From NCBI GenBank assembly GCA_036897485.1, contig JAYMTF010000660.1, positions 1 to 32,060 of the forward strand: a stretch of 32,060 nucleotides of DNA, read 5' to 3'. Shown piece by piece: positions 19,190-31,390 of this stretch. This stretch comes from Pelargonium nanum. Its lineage: Eukaryota > Streptophyta > Magnoliopsida > Geraniales > Geraniaceae. The notes below the pieces were generated by a model. It was given only the letters and a program-made list of their open reading frames with translations, did no database searches and was not told the origin of the DNA. Positions within the stretch are counted from its first letter, which is position 1, and each line of letters begins with the position of its first letter. The position numbers were made by a program, and so were the translations under genes.

Positions 19190-21350
19190 AAACGCGCCAC
19201 CTCTTGAGTGCGATGAGGAGTGTAATACAGACGCCATCAACAAAAACCAGTTATCTCGTGTTTTTATTAATGGCGTAATTAGCTAAAGTCAACCAAAAAA
19301 AAAAAAACATTAGCTCTATTTGCATCACTAGTTATGGGAATAGTACACTGGTGTTGGTGCTTAGCAGCCTCGAGCTCACACTCTCGTGCAGCAACACGAG
19401 CCTCGAGATCCGCAAGTCGATAAGATAAGCCTTGATCGTGCGTTCGGAACACATCTAGTTCAAAATAAGCTTATTACCTTCTTTCAATAGGAATGGAACA
19501 TTCATCCAAGCAATTGCTAGTTTCCCCTCAAAGTCGGCTATGTTGTTACGCAAAGTCGTAACAACGGGTAATATAACCCTCAAACGATCATCGATCTCAA
19601 TGACACCGATCCTAAAAGAGTGATACGATCGACGCTAAGTTCAAGTATGAGACTATACGAGAAAGTCTCAACCAAATATTTATCTCGTAACGAACCACAT
19701 GCACATTTACACCAAAGGCACGACTTCTTTTTCTTTGCTTCGAGGCTCCATATTACAAAGCCCCCAACGAAAAGCAACAATTGGATCCCCATCTAAAGAT
19801 GATTGTTATTCGTCGATATAACAATCTCTAAACTTATGGAAATGCAAAATTCATGTTGAAGCTGAGGTAGATGGTCGATGGTAAACGTAGCTAGAAGTAA
19901 ACTCAACTTATATGAGGATGCACTCACAAATGAGCAAATTTAGGCCTAATGCAATATCCACTTTCAAGATCGTTCTCTTTGTCGAATGACTTAATTAGAG
20001 TCAGAACCCATTCAACCTCAAAAATCAGGAGCTCTCACCCTCCGGCATAGTCCTATTATTGTCATAATATGAGGACTGGTCCCAAACCCAACGAGCTAGT
20101 GACATAACCAACTCCAACCTCACCACCAAACCCAAGATAGGGCGGGGAAGACGAGTCACCCTTACCGATGATGACCGCATTAATGTATGTATCATCAGAT
20201 GTATGACAAGTCACACCTGACAGTTTTACTCAACAACACCTTCACAACAAGACGAACAATCTCCACACTTCTTAAAAAAGGAACAAGTCTACATAATAAA
20301 AAGTAATCGCAAGCTAACACACCAACTTAGGTAAGTCAGATCATGAGAAAGGCAAAATATCTCGTATAAACTACACATCAAGGTTTACCCGACTCAAAAC
20401 GCGCACACTCACGTACCACAACTAATGCCCTCATTAGCCACACGTCCAAACAACAACGGTGACCAATAAGATAATTAGTAGGCAAATGTTGGGGATAGAC
20501 ACTCCAACATCCATAATGAGCCTCACATTAAACCACTGCCCAAGAGAGCCCACCATAAAGCCTCACACCAAAATAGCTCACATGAAGCAACTTAAGGCAT
20601 AAGTCATAAAGATAACTCAAGCAAGGGACCAAGGAATAGCCAATGGTCATGTACATAATATGGGGAGACGAACAATGAAGATGTATAACCATAAATACTA
20701 ATATTATCCCGAGTAGCGTCGGAGGGGTTTCCATTTGGAGAGCCATTGTTTTGCCTATTTAGAAGTAGAGAAGAATGATGAAAGACTTTCCCATATCATT
20801 ATGATAAGAGTGCAGAGTAACCCTTTTTTACTTGATAGTGTCCATTTCACTTGATAAAAATGTTTATTATCACGCTAAAGGTGAAATCCGAGACACACGT
20901 CTCAGATTTTACTTAACGACGTGCTATTCCTTGTGGTGTGTAAGTTCTAACTCGAGCTCAGAATCCAAGCTCAATCCATAAATTAAAGTTCAAACCCAAA
21001 GTTCAAGTAATCACACCCATAGTGAAGTCTTATACTTCGAATTGGTTTTAAAATCATCACATCATTTAGTATTCCGTTGATCCTGAATCAACATGGATGC
21101 ATCACCATCACCATCACATAGAACTTTGGGTTTATTTTTTAATGCGATGAAAATTCAATAAGAAATGATCTAATTTTGAGTGAAAATAAAAAATATATAA
21201 CTTAGTTATATAGTCTCTAATAATCTCATATTGAGAGAAACTCAAGTGGATATCATGTCAAGCTTCACGTGTGTGCAACTTGAATCGAATTGAAAACACG
21301 TTTTAACACAAAACTTTGTGACAGAAATTTGGAGTCACGAATGAGTAAGG
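19190..21350. other. Intergenic region between SNARE and PPX; probable transposon debris
   Basis: The two genes diverge from here. About 19340-20760 has higher GC and a different word use from its flanks, with many broken frames on the minus strand. It looks like an old retroelement interior, but I recognise no domain. TGTTGGGGATAG...CTCCAACA at 20487-20509, read plus, resembles the start of an LTR. Nothing here supports an intact gene. Confidence 0.4.
20884..20909. repeat. Hairpin: 11-bp inverted repeat, 4-base loop
   Basis: AAATCCGAGAC, loop ACAC, GTCTCAGATTT: ten of eleven pairs match. It may be the end or centre of a small foldback element, with no gene association seen. Confidence 0.6.
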
Positions 21351-21637
21351 CTGTAACTGTTAACCATAAATAAAAAGCCCACAGAAATTAGAAATACAGA
21401 AAATAAAGGGGGTAGAATTGCAAAAACCTGGCGAAACAGAAAGCAACACACTCGTAGTTAGCAAAAAGAAGTGAACAAGAGCACTAGTTTTTGTGTAGTG
21501 GAGGAGAAAAAGTTGCGAGTCTCTGTTCGGTTTGTTCGCTTCTCTAATCTCCACCAGACACAAAGGGAGAGAGAGGGAGGTCTCCAAATCAACTGGTTTT
21601 CTTCTTCTTCTGCGACCAACGAAGAAGAAGAAGAAAG

Positions 21638-24519
21638 ATGTCGGACCTGGATAGGCAAATAGAGCAGCTCAAGAAATGTGAGCCTCTCAAGGAGTCGGAA
21701 GTGAAGGCTCTGTGTCTCAAAGCTATGGAGATCCTCGTCGAAGAGAGCAACGTCCAGAGAGTTGATGCCCCAGTCACTGTGAGTTCACATTCTCTAATCT
21801 ATTTATCTATATTCGCATTGCGAGCTCGTTGATTTGGTTTAGATGTGACTGTGCTAGGATTCAATTTGATTTATTTTGGTGAATTATCGGATTTATTTCT
21901 AGTTTCTGGTTTTGGGTTCGTTTTGCTTTTTCTGCCGAGGGATTGGGTCTTGAAGAGTGGGGTTTTTTATTTTTGTGAAGGTTTAACCTAAAATTTGCCC
22001 TCCTGCTATTTCGGGGTACTTAAGTCCACTTATGTTAGTTTCAACCTAAATTCTGTTGGGTTCAATCTTAAATTTATTACTTTACGGGGAAATTGAGGGA
22101 ACTGAACCAGAGATAACGATTTAGGATTGTTGATTTGCTTGCAAAAAATTAAGAATAAGGCAGTAATTGTGAGTTTGGATTAGTAGTGAACAATTGATAA
22201 TTATTTGCATTTGGCTTCTGATAGGAAGCAACTAAACCAAACATTGGAGTCCATAACTCTGACGGCATCATATCAGATTTGTCTGCAATATGTTTAGCAC
22301 TCACCAATATAAGTAGAAAACATTCAAAATTGACTTTTTATTCATGACAAGTTTTCAAGTACAAAGATATACCAATTTCGATGTAGCTTTCAGCAGAAGT
22401 ATTTTTACACTAGTCATAATGCCTTGTGCTTGATGACTCAATGGGATACCTATTAAAGGGTGTAAATGTGTAATAGGGTCCATTTGAGGGCTTTTTTCTA
22501 ACCTTTTATGTTTTAAGAGGAAAAAATAAATACAGGAGTAGTGTACTTGGTTACATAATTGAAACACCAGTTTATCTTATATATGAAGTTGCAGACCATG
22601 ATAACTAAATTTGTCAATCGGGCATTTAAACTTCACATGGTAAAGTTCAGCGTATTCGTACCCTTATAGATAAAAACCTTAGTAACTAGTGATGAATTTT
22701 GCTACTTTTATTTATTTTTGCAAGAGAATTCTACTTGATCATGTCTCTCATATCATTTTCTAGATAAAAAGAAAAGCAACTATATAATTCCATTCACTTG
22801 AATTTCTTGTGTATTAATAATCTATAGAATGAATTTGAATCATAGAAGTTTATTCGCCTTTCTATGCTGATATCTTGTTATACTTTTTAAATTCTATGAA
22901 CTTTCTTTGTCCTTAAATGCAAAACACATATGAAATTAACTCAATTAGGATCTTTGTGAATTTTTAGAGCGTTTTTATTTTGGGATATGTAATCCCTTGG
23001 ATTCATTTGCAATTAGTTAAATCTTGGAAACATGCAGGAAAAATAAGCAAAATGAAAAGAAATTATTTCTCTTTTAAGATATTTGACCTTCTGGTTCATT
23101 TCTGTCAACCCTGTTGAATATCCCAAGTTCAAAACAGGGTGTCAGAGGTAAAGGTAGAGAAGGTCAAGTTAATTGAAGCTCATGTAAGGTTCATTGTGAG
23201 CCTTTTATATTTTTCTAAATTGTTGCCACTTGTAGGATAATGTTTCTAACTGTGCACATATACAATGTGATATGAAGTCTCATATTTTCTGAAGATGATG
23301 AGTGTCTAAGCTCGGTTGCTTAAGAGACTCAGCGGATTTATTGAGGGAATCACAATGCTAGATTATTGCTTATGGAACTTATTTTGGATTTTGTTCCTGC
23401 TTCGAATGTCTTGTTTGTAATACCAATTGCAATTTGTGTACTTATATTATTTGGCTTGTTGTTTGCACAGATTTGTGGTGATATCCATGGGCAATTTTAT
23501 GACATGAAAGAGCTTTTCAAAGTTGGAGGTGATTGCCCAAAGACTAACTATCTATTTCTTGGAGATTTTGTTGATAGAGGATTTTACTCTGTGGAGACAT
23601 TTTTGCTTCTACTTGCATTGAAGGTATTTTTCATGCATTCCTTCTATTTGGAAAGTAAGTATGCTAATGCTAGATGGAATGAGCCTTAACTTGCTAGTAG
23701 TCGTTGTAGTTGCTGGTTATTCTTGATAGAAGACCTTTAGAATTTGTATATGTTAATAAATCCCAAATTTATATCATTCTATATGAAGCAGTTTGTGCAA
23801 GTGTGACTTTCAATCCTCTCCAGAAAATAGTTATTGTCACTTTTGTTTTCCTTCGATGTGCCTTTTTAACCTATTCAACGCCCATAAACTGTTTCTCCTT
23901 GAATCTTGGTACTCGTAGATAGATCAAAGCTCCAAATCCTTTAGATCCTTAATCTGAAACGAATGAATTTGCGTGTTAAGTGAAAATCTGTGGACGTTTC
24001 ATTTATATTTATTCTCATAATGGCTGATGAGGTGGCGGTGGATTCTGCTTGGTTAAGGTTGATGTCATCATGATGACCTCATCAATGATTCACCTGTTGG
24101 ACCCCTACGGTTACCTCTAGGGCTTACCAAGTCTTGGACCCCCTAGGTAGCATGAGTCACTTACCATCAGAGCGTAGTGTGAAGTAGCTTGGAGCTAGAG
24201 GAGGGTTTACGTCAAGGCACGACCTCTCTTAGTAGTTTAGGAAGAGCTCTCCTCAAGTGGTCCCTTTAGCAGCAAGAGGAGAGGAGTGTCTTCTGGTTCC
24301 AAGTAAAAGTCCCAAGTTAAGGATCTAAGGAGGACTCTCAAGGACAGATCTCAAGTTGAGAACCTAAGGACTCCATGGGGGAGCTCTACAAGTACGACTT
24401 TACTGATACATGAGATAATGGTGAGGTAATGGCTACGTGGGCAATTTATTTTTCATGGCCATGGTTTGTGAGGTTTGAGGTGGAGTGCATGGCTTTGCAT
24501 AGGTTGTGGGCCAGTGAGG

Positions 24520-24577
<58 letters not shown>

Positions 24578-27500
24578 AACTGCTCAGGCAACACCAATGG
24601 AACGGCTCAAGCAAGTAATCTATGTGAAAATGTGAGTGATGAAACTGTGATTGCAAGCTTCCGAGGTGGTTTACAATCCTCTAAGCTTCATCCATGAACT
24701 CTCGGCCTAACCTCCCAAGAATTTAGGAGATATGCTTGTCTAGGCAACCCACACTGCCCTAGGGAAAGAATTTCTCATGAATAAAGACAAGGACAAGGGT
24801 AAGGTAGAAGAGGGTAAAGCCAGAATAAGAGAAAGATTAACATCCCAAGTCTTAGGGGTTACGAGGAAGACCTCCCTTCACCGTCACCACTGTCACCTCC
24901 TCTTTTTGGAACTATTGTTCACTTTCAGCAGTTTTGTCATTCATGTCAACATATACTTAGTTACACAATCACTCTCTCATAATGACAATGTTGAACTTCT
25001 CTCTTATGATTTGCAAGCTTTATTTACGAATGTTTGATTATATTGTTCTTTTTACGATATCATGTGAAAATCCAGTTCAGTAGTTAAATCTAATTCCTTC
25101 CATTAGTGCACCACATTCAAGGAAGTGTTATTGGAGGTTTCTCTTATCATTAGTGTAATAGTGTCCATGCTAAAATGCCATTTCCTTTGGTACTATTTAT
25201 TGTATTATTTTCATCCCATTGGTTTGTGTGCTGCTATATATGTGTGAAGTTGTGTTATGTGGGCCTGTTAACATATAACATATTACATGTGCCCCAAAGA
25301 CAACTGAATATGTTTCCATGGTAAATTCAAACATATACCCCAAATATTTTTTAGTATATATGTTGTATTTGGTAGTGCAAGACTCAGCATGACTTCCCAC
25401 TTTATGTTATCTCAGCAGAGATGATTTTTTTGTAAAGTATAACAATATTAAGTTTATTCATGCATGCTCTTCCCATAGACATGGGCACATGGGCATAATC
25501 TTCCCACTAATCATGAACATCTGTATTTTCAACAGAAACATAAGGATTAACTAAAATTAAGTGTTCATGGAAGAGCTCCTGAGAGATTCCCCCCAACCCC
25601 CCTCTCTATCTTTTGAAAGATTCTCATATTCTTTTTATAGGAGGACGTGCAACTCTATTTTTAGTTGTTCCCTAACCCCTTGGTTGCTTTACAACTACTT
25701 GCATTTTGAGAACCTACATAGTTTGCAGGCATGAGGTTGTAAATTTATTATCTTAATTCATTATTTGAAAGTTAAGGCTCAGAATATTCTTGATTTCTTG
25801 TCAAGAATGATTTGGCCAGCATGCAAATGTTCTTCCTCGATTCCTGGCCGATTAGGAAGCTACAGGAGACAGTTAGCAAATTTATGTCATGAGAATATTA
25901 TGCAGAAAAATTATAGGAAGTTATTAAGCTTATTTCAAATCATCTATGAATGCTTCTCCCTGATCACCAGACAGATATCATAGCTTGAAGGAAAATACTT
26001 ATTATTGACTGTTCATGTTCATATGAATTGCATTTTTTTCTTCTTTCATTTGGGAAAAAAAGGAAAAGGTAAGGGGAAACATATGAGAATTAATTTCTAG
26101 GTATGCCTTAGTATCTTCATTCTAATCGACTGCGTTGTTATTTAATATCATCACCTAATATATTGCTATGTCCGAACACCTATGAGTTTAGCAACTCAAT
26201 GAACCAAAATTTAACAGCTGGCGCACTAACAATGCAGATGACTCCTTTAGTGATATGTATGAATATATGCGATTACTATGGGGACATGTAGGGTTGGAGG
26301 TGGACTGTCAAGTGCTAATTGGAGTTTGGCCTGTGATCTCCTAGACTATGCATTGCCATTACAATTGTCTAGTCTTAGGTTGAAGCATGTATTTATAGTA
26401 CTTACAATGATTTTGTTTGTGATCTTTTAGGCAGACTGAAGCAATGGGCTGGTTGTTTCTGATTGTAGTATGCACAAACTGATATGAGTTGATCATTTAA
26501 GACTAGGTTCATGAGACTTAACACACTATTTATTTTGTATTTCATCAAATATGCGAAAAGGTGCTGGGCAGTTGAGGGACTCCAGTTCTTTCTGGAGCTT
26601 AGCTATTCACTTATTTTTGGATATGGATACAGACACCACCTACCTACTTTTTTTGAATAAAAAGTAATTGCTTGATAAGTTCTTGTGATTGCCATATTTT
26701 TAAGTAGAGAATTTACAAATGTGTGGTTCTCACAATGACTGTAGACTGTTGGCTCTGGCATGAAAGATAAAATCACTGTATCTGAGTATGGCTTAGGTCT
26801 AATGTCTGCTTGATGCATGGCATTCAAGAAAGCTAACTTGATTTGTATAGGATGAACAGCAATATGCAAATGATCCGAACCACTACTCAGTAGGCATACT
26901 TAAGTTAATCTGTTTAAAAAGCTACTGTTTTGAATATTAAAGCATACATCATATAATGGTATGAACTGAAACTGGATGTCAATATATTATCATTGATGTC
27001 TTATCAAGAAAACTTCGTGGTATCTTTGTGCCCCCCTTCTTAATGTACTCAAAAGTTAAGGGGGCCATTCATGATAATTTCTTCTTCATTTATAAATTTT
27101 GGTGGTTTTATTGTGCTTTGTCCATATTTGCTTGAGGGTGTCCTCAGATTTCAAATTTCAATTGATAATGGATTTATGATCTTGCCATTGCATTGTTTCT
27201 CGGTTTACTTTTCATAGTCCTGGTTCCTTTGTTCTTCATCTAATAAGATTGTGCACTATCAGGTGAGATATCCTGATAGGATAACACTCATTAGAGGGAA
27301 CCATGAAAGTCGGCAGATCACACAGGTTTAGCCTCTTTGATCAATATCTTTATTTAAAGCTTGTTGAATTGTTTTTATTTTTAGGACTTACTAATTATGT
27401 GTTTTTTAGGTATATGGATTCTATGACGAGTGCCTGCGTAAATATGGTTCTGTGAATGTCTGGAGATATTGTACCGATATATTTGATTACTTGAGGTTTG

Positions 27501-29229
27501 TCCATTTTCCATTAACTAAAACGTGATGGGTGAGGAAACTATGGAAAGTAATTGCAGCAAACAATTTGCATGTGCAGTTGTTAGAACATGTTAGCCACTA
27601 AAAATGTTCCTTTCTTGTCGCCATGCTAGGTTAATCCATTAACACATGTGTGTAGGTGCCCATTTTTATATCCTTCAAAGTTGTGAGGTTAACATGAAAG
27701 ATAACTCACTTGTGTGCCAATATCGGTTCCCATCCATCTCCATTTTGCTTCTCTATTATTCTTTACTATACCTCCCTTTTTACCTGATGTTTCGGAAGCA
27801 TATGCGACTTCTGACAGGTACCGTAATTAGGTTATTAAATATTTAAACATGATGATTTTGGTTTCCCCACATAAATTCTGAAACAGGCTATCAGATCATA
27901 GCTGTTATGTGCCAATGATTATTTGTCTCAGCAGTATCACCCTTTTTCAAAAATTTAAAGAGGTCTTGGGTCCAAACCTGTATGAGTCCCCCCTCACCCA
28001 AGAAAAGTAGCTTATGTGTCAAATTGTCATTGAAGTTATTTCCATCACAATCTAGATTCAGACACTCTTCTATTATCTTTTTGGTCTGCCTTCTGAACTT
28101 CAATCATGGTATATTGCAGCCTGTCAGCTTTAATTGAGAACAAAATTTTTAGTGTCCATGGTGGTCTTTCTCCTGCCATATCCACATTAGACCAGGTATG
28201 TAAATCCACACTGAATTATTTGGATTAGGTTCTGACACCTTATCTAGGATATTCTACTAACTATCTATTTGCTAGATTCGAACAATCGATAGGAAGCAAG
28301 AAGTACCTCACGATGGTGCCATGTGTGACCTTATGTGGTCAGATCCTGAAGATATAGTGGATGGTTGGGGTTTGAGTCCTCGTGGTGCTGGTTTTCTTTT
28401 TGGTGGCAGTGTTGTGAGTACCTTTAACCATTCAAATAACATTGACTACATATGTCGTGCCCATCAGCTCGTCATGGAAGGTTATAAATGGATGTTCAAT
28501 CACCAAATAGTTACAGTCTGGTCAGCTCCTAATTACTGTTACAGGTAGTTTAACATGTAGATATTCTGTCTTTTTCTGTTGTTCCAGAATTCAATGATTA
28601 ATGTTATTCTTGGACGTGTTCTAGATGTGGCAATGTGGCTGCGATTCTGGAGCTGGATGAGAACCTAAACAAACAGTTCCGTGTATTTGAAGCAGCTCCA
28701 CAAGTATGTTCAGCCACTTGTCTTATGATTGCTTATGAAAACAATCTGTTTTTGTTGGTTTATTTATACAGCAGTAATTTCAGTACAAAACATAATGCAT
28801 TTGACCACCTGCTATAATGTGAGCTACATGCTAAGCATCAGATGTACCCATGTTCATGAATTTTTCTGACAGAAATTATACTGGTTGATATGAATGAATG
28901 ATGATCGGGTAGAGTATTGGTACTTGTTGACACCTTCTACAAGGTTATAGGTTTTTGTTTGCATGGAGTTTTCACCATCTGTTGGTTTGTTGCCTGCAAC
29001 ACTTGCTTCACCAGTTTAATGATGTGGTTTCATTGCTTACGGTCATATGTAGTAAATAGGCATTTGGGTTTGTGCTGCACTTGTGCCTTGTTAGAAAATG
29101 CCCCTCATCTCTTCAGGGAAAAAATGCTTGTCTCAATAAACTGTGTAGTGGACTCACTGATGTTCTGATGATATACAGGAATCAAGAGGGGCTCCTGCTA
29201 GAAAACCTGCTCCCGATTACTTCCTTTGA
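21638..29229 (+). CDS. PPX: Protein phosphatase 4 catalytic subunit (PPX), 305 aa, eight exons
   Basis: The exons are 21638-21778, 23471-23623, 27263-27325, 27410-27495, 28120-28195, 28276-28544, 28625-28703 and 29179-29229 (918 nt, in frame). This is a metal-dependent Ser/Thr phosphatase of the PPP family, PP4 type, acting with PP4R2/PP4R3-like subunits. [20 protein letters not shown] is the PPX N-terminus. Catalytic motifs are GDIHG (50-54), GDFVDRG (78-84), RGNHE (109-113), SVHGGLSP and [11 protein letters not shown]. The end KPAPDYFL carries the Leu carboxymethylation tail shared with PP2A. 305 residues is exactly the plant PPX length. Introns 1 (1.7 kb) and 2 (3.6 kb) are long. The leader is GA-rich with GAAGAAGAAGAAGAAAG right before the ATG. 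PP2A and PP6 are excluded by the N-terminus and the [17 protein letters not shown] tail. Confidence 0.97.
23624..27262 (+). other. PPX intron 2 (3.6 kb) with probable insertion
   Basis: The intron runs from AAG|GTATTT to CTATCAG|GTGAG. About 24000-24800 is GC-richer and differs in word use (repeats of CTCAAG, GGACTC and AAGGATCTAAGG) from the AT-rich remainder, suggesting an inserted element. No domain, terminal repeat or TSD was identified. A 14-bp palindrome GTCATCATGATGAC is at 24064-24077. The rest shows nothing. Confidence 0.5.
24521..24574. repeat. Compound microsatellite (TA)10(GA)17
   Basis: Ten TA units (24521-24540) run directly into seventeen GA units (24541-24574) in PPX intron 2. 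The Leu/Ser-repeat frames on either strand across it are only products of the repeat. Confidence 0.98.
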
Positions 29230-29870
29230 GATTGATCTGCTGAAGTTGTATTTTTGTCATCCTTAGATATGCTTGGGTAAGTAAAAATGAAGGTATACAG
29301 TTGCCAGGTAAAGGTGATCTCCAGCGACACCAGAGGAATCACCATCTGAATGACTGGAGCAAGAGTGTGCCAAGTGGGTCAATGGCGGCTGGGATTTTTT
29401 TTGGGTTAGTTCACTTTTACGTACCTAGCTTGTTTGACATTTGTGAAATGCTACTAGCTAGTGTGCATGCATTACATGATATGCTATGTTATGTAGTAGT
29501 GAAGTGAATCCTGAAATACAAAGTTGTGCTTCTCTTGTTTACTTGATAGAAGAAAAGACCTCTTGAGGAACCTTAAAAAATGAGTGGATTTATTCCCATG
29601 ATTGATTGTTGGACACTTGGAGAGTAGAGATTGTATGGTATGGTGTGAACAGAAGAAGGGTTTGCTGAGAATACTAGTAATGAAAATGCTCTTGGTTAAG
29701 GTTTTGTTTTGTTTTGTTGTCCAATTCTGGCAATAACGCTTCAATTGATATTCAACTCATTCAATCTATTTGGTCCACTTCTCTTTCACAGACTTGTATT
29801 CTTGAATCCTATACAATTACAAATGCTTGTTGCCAGAGATGATTGGGAGGACTGAGGAAAAATAGTTGCT
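29230..29870. other. PPX 3' flank
   Basis: The 3'UTR starts at the TGA of PPX. I see no unambiguous AATAAA, and plant signals are loose, so the transcript end is undefined. No other gene is recognised. Confidence 0.4.
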
Positions 29871-29871
29871 A

Positions 29872-30235
29872 TATTTCTTTTTTGTTTTTTGAACTCAGAA
29901 TGCTAATATATTTATTACTCAAATCATCGTGTAACAAGGGAACGATAGAGAGGGGAGGCTGATCGCCCAACCAGACCCTCCCGGCTTGACATAGACAATG
30001 AGAACCTAGCTAGTGCATGAGCCACTCAGTTCGCAGATTTTTGACAAAACTAAAAGACACACCCTCCAAGCCCATTACAAACTCCCAGATATCCTCAATG
30101 GCCAAACCGAAGGCAATTGTCTTCCCTTCTGGTTTGTATTGCAAGCACCACCTCTAGAGAAACGAACCTCAGACCACCCTTGTTTCCTCGCCCCACATGA
30201 CAGCCAAACAAACTATCAAGGTTTCCACTAATTTT
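29872..30235 (-). mobile_element. 3' end of an L1-like LINE (RNase H remnant)
   Basis: On the minus strand, frames broken by stops and shifts spell the C-terminal RNase H-like part of plant LINE ORF2: AIEDIWEFVMGLEG and VSFSFVK, then SAN-stop-VAHALARFSLS, then DQPPLSIVPLLHDDLSNKY in another frame. (A/S)AN-x-VAHALAR is the typical signature of the domain. It ends with AATAAATATATTAGC, GAGTTC and an A-rich tail (TTC...TTTTTTG on plus, 29877-29891), as L1-type retroposons do. It is 5'-truncated and dead. Confidence 0.65.
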
Positions 30236-30239
30236 TTAT

Positions 30240-30340
30240 TCATCAGCAAGCGTACAAAAACTGAATCTCGAACCTAGACCTCGAGGGATCAAGTGAAATC
30301 AACCACTTGTCCTACTTAGTGTTTTTTGGTCAGACAAGTT
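30240..30340. repeat. Further transposon-like debris
   Basis: CTGAATCTCGAACCTAGACC followed by TCGAGGGATCAAGTGAAATC and CAACCACTTGTCCTACT resembles a phrase frequent in plant retroelement flanks. It directly abuts the LINE remnant but may be a separate fragment. Confidence 0.35.
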
Positions 30341-30407
30341 ATTTGTGCTTGTTGCTTCTATTACAGTGTTGTTGCCTGCATCTTTAGTACTTTGTTCATC
30401 ACTCAAG

Positions 30408-30413
30408 TTTATT
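30408..30413 (-). terminator. Poly(A) signal of the cysteine-rich peptide gene
   Basis: TTTATT on plus is AATAAA on minus, about 120 bases beyond the stop codon at 30532. Confidence 0.4.
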
Positions 30414-30531
30414 TCCTTGCAAATGTGTTCATGATCATTTCAATACATTTCCAATAATAATGATAAGTATATAAGACTTTAATATATGGAGGCATGAAAT
30501 TCATCAAGAGACTACAATATATATGTAGACA

Positions 30532-31302
30532 TTAAAATTGTGAAAGTTGCAGAGTCCTCGGAGAAGGTTTTGGCGGCAGGTCACACCGACCACATTCACA
30601 TACACCATTCACGCACTTGTTCCATTTGCAAACTCCACAAAACGCAAGGCAATCTTTGACCACATAGCAAAGTTGTAGATTTATTTTTTCATGCACAATA
30701 TTATAATCTGCCATACCTACACACATTTTTGTTAATTCAATTAACAAATCATCAATTATAACAACAATATATAAAGAAAACTTTCTTGAATCTTCAAGAA
30801 AATGGCAATCTAGCTAAATCTTTATATTCTTCGTACTATGTGCTAAAATGTTCGGAATATGAAGAATGAATTGAAATGCATGAATATGAATTCACGTACG
30901 TGTTTGCTAAAATGTAACTCTTATTGTTGTGATGGTTAGTTACAATAATTGATAACAAAAGAAAATTATGATTTTTGTTTGGCATGTGCGAGTTTTTCTT
31001 GAAAAATGCATAACCTTCTTCGAAGATATATATATCCTAATAACAAGAGAGTTTAAGGTTGCAGAAAAAATAAATCCTAAAGATCAAACTAGAAACTTTG
31101 CTCAAAGTTGATCGATACCTTCAATTTTAGAATTAGCAGTAGTGGATGGGAAACCTGTCAAATGAACCAGTAATTTGTTTTATAAGAAAACAGCTAACAA
31201 GACTGAAAAGAACTTTAAAAGAGAATTGCTGAATATAAAGTGTCGCGTACAAGAAGCAAAAAGCAACAAGACCGCAAAGCAAATCATCAAGTTCTTCTCC
31301 AT
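30532..31302 (-). CDS. Secreted cysteine-rich (defensin-like) peptide, 78 aa, two exons
   Basis: Exon 1 is 31302-31251 and exon 2 is 30716-30532, with a 534-bp GT-AG intron (donor CTTCTT|GTACGC, acceptor GTGTGTAG|GTATGG). The sum is 237 nt with a phase-1 junction. Exon 1 encodes a signal peptide (MEKNLMICFAVLLLFAS). An intron right after the signal peptide is typical of plant defensin-like and other cysteine-rich peptide genes. The mature part has eight Cys spaced C-x5-C-x3-C-x2-C-x4-C-x4-C-x-C-x2-C, plus one Cys at the junction codon. It ends in a Pro/Ser tail, PPKPSPRTLQLSQF. The C-x3-C and C-x-C pairs fit a CS-alpha-beta or knottin-like fold, but the spacing is not that of classical defensins. 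A TATA box lies upstream. A role in defence or reproductive signalling is only inference. Confidence 0.75.
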
Positions 31303-31376
31303 ATTGTTGCAGTGGAAACTCAGAGAGAAAAGACGACAACTTTATTCTTGTTGCTTTGTCAGAAGAAGAGGCTATA

Positions 31377-31390
31377 GATTTATATATATG
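31377..31390 (-). promoter_or_regulatory. TATA box of the cysteine-rich peptide gene
   Basis: The minus strand reads CATATATATAAATC 75-88 bases upstream of the ATG at 31302. This predicts a start of transcription near 31350 and a short leader. Confidence 0.55.

Noticed and set aside
19580..20746. Minus-strand frames of about 70 aa between SNARE and PPX
   Set aside because: No domain, no consistent exon joining and no start context; more likely decayed repeat DNA.
24429..24656. Leu/Ser and Arg/Glu repeat frames on both strands
   Set aside because: They are read-throughs of the (TA)10(GA)17 microsatellite inside a PPX intron.
21638..29229. Identification as PP2A or PP6 catalytic subunit
   Set aside because: [17 protein letters not shown] and the RKPAPDYFL end are PP4/PPX-specific, although the catalytic core is shared.
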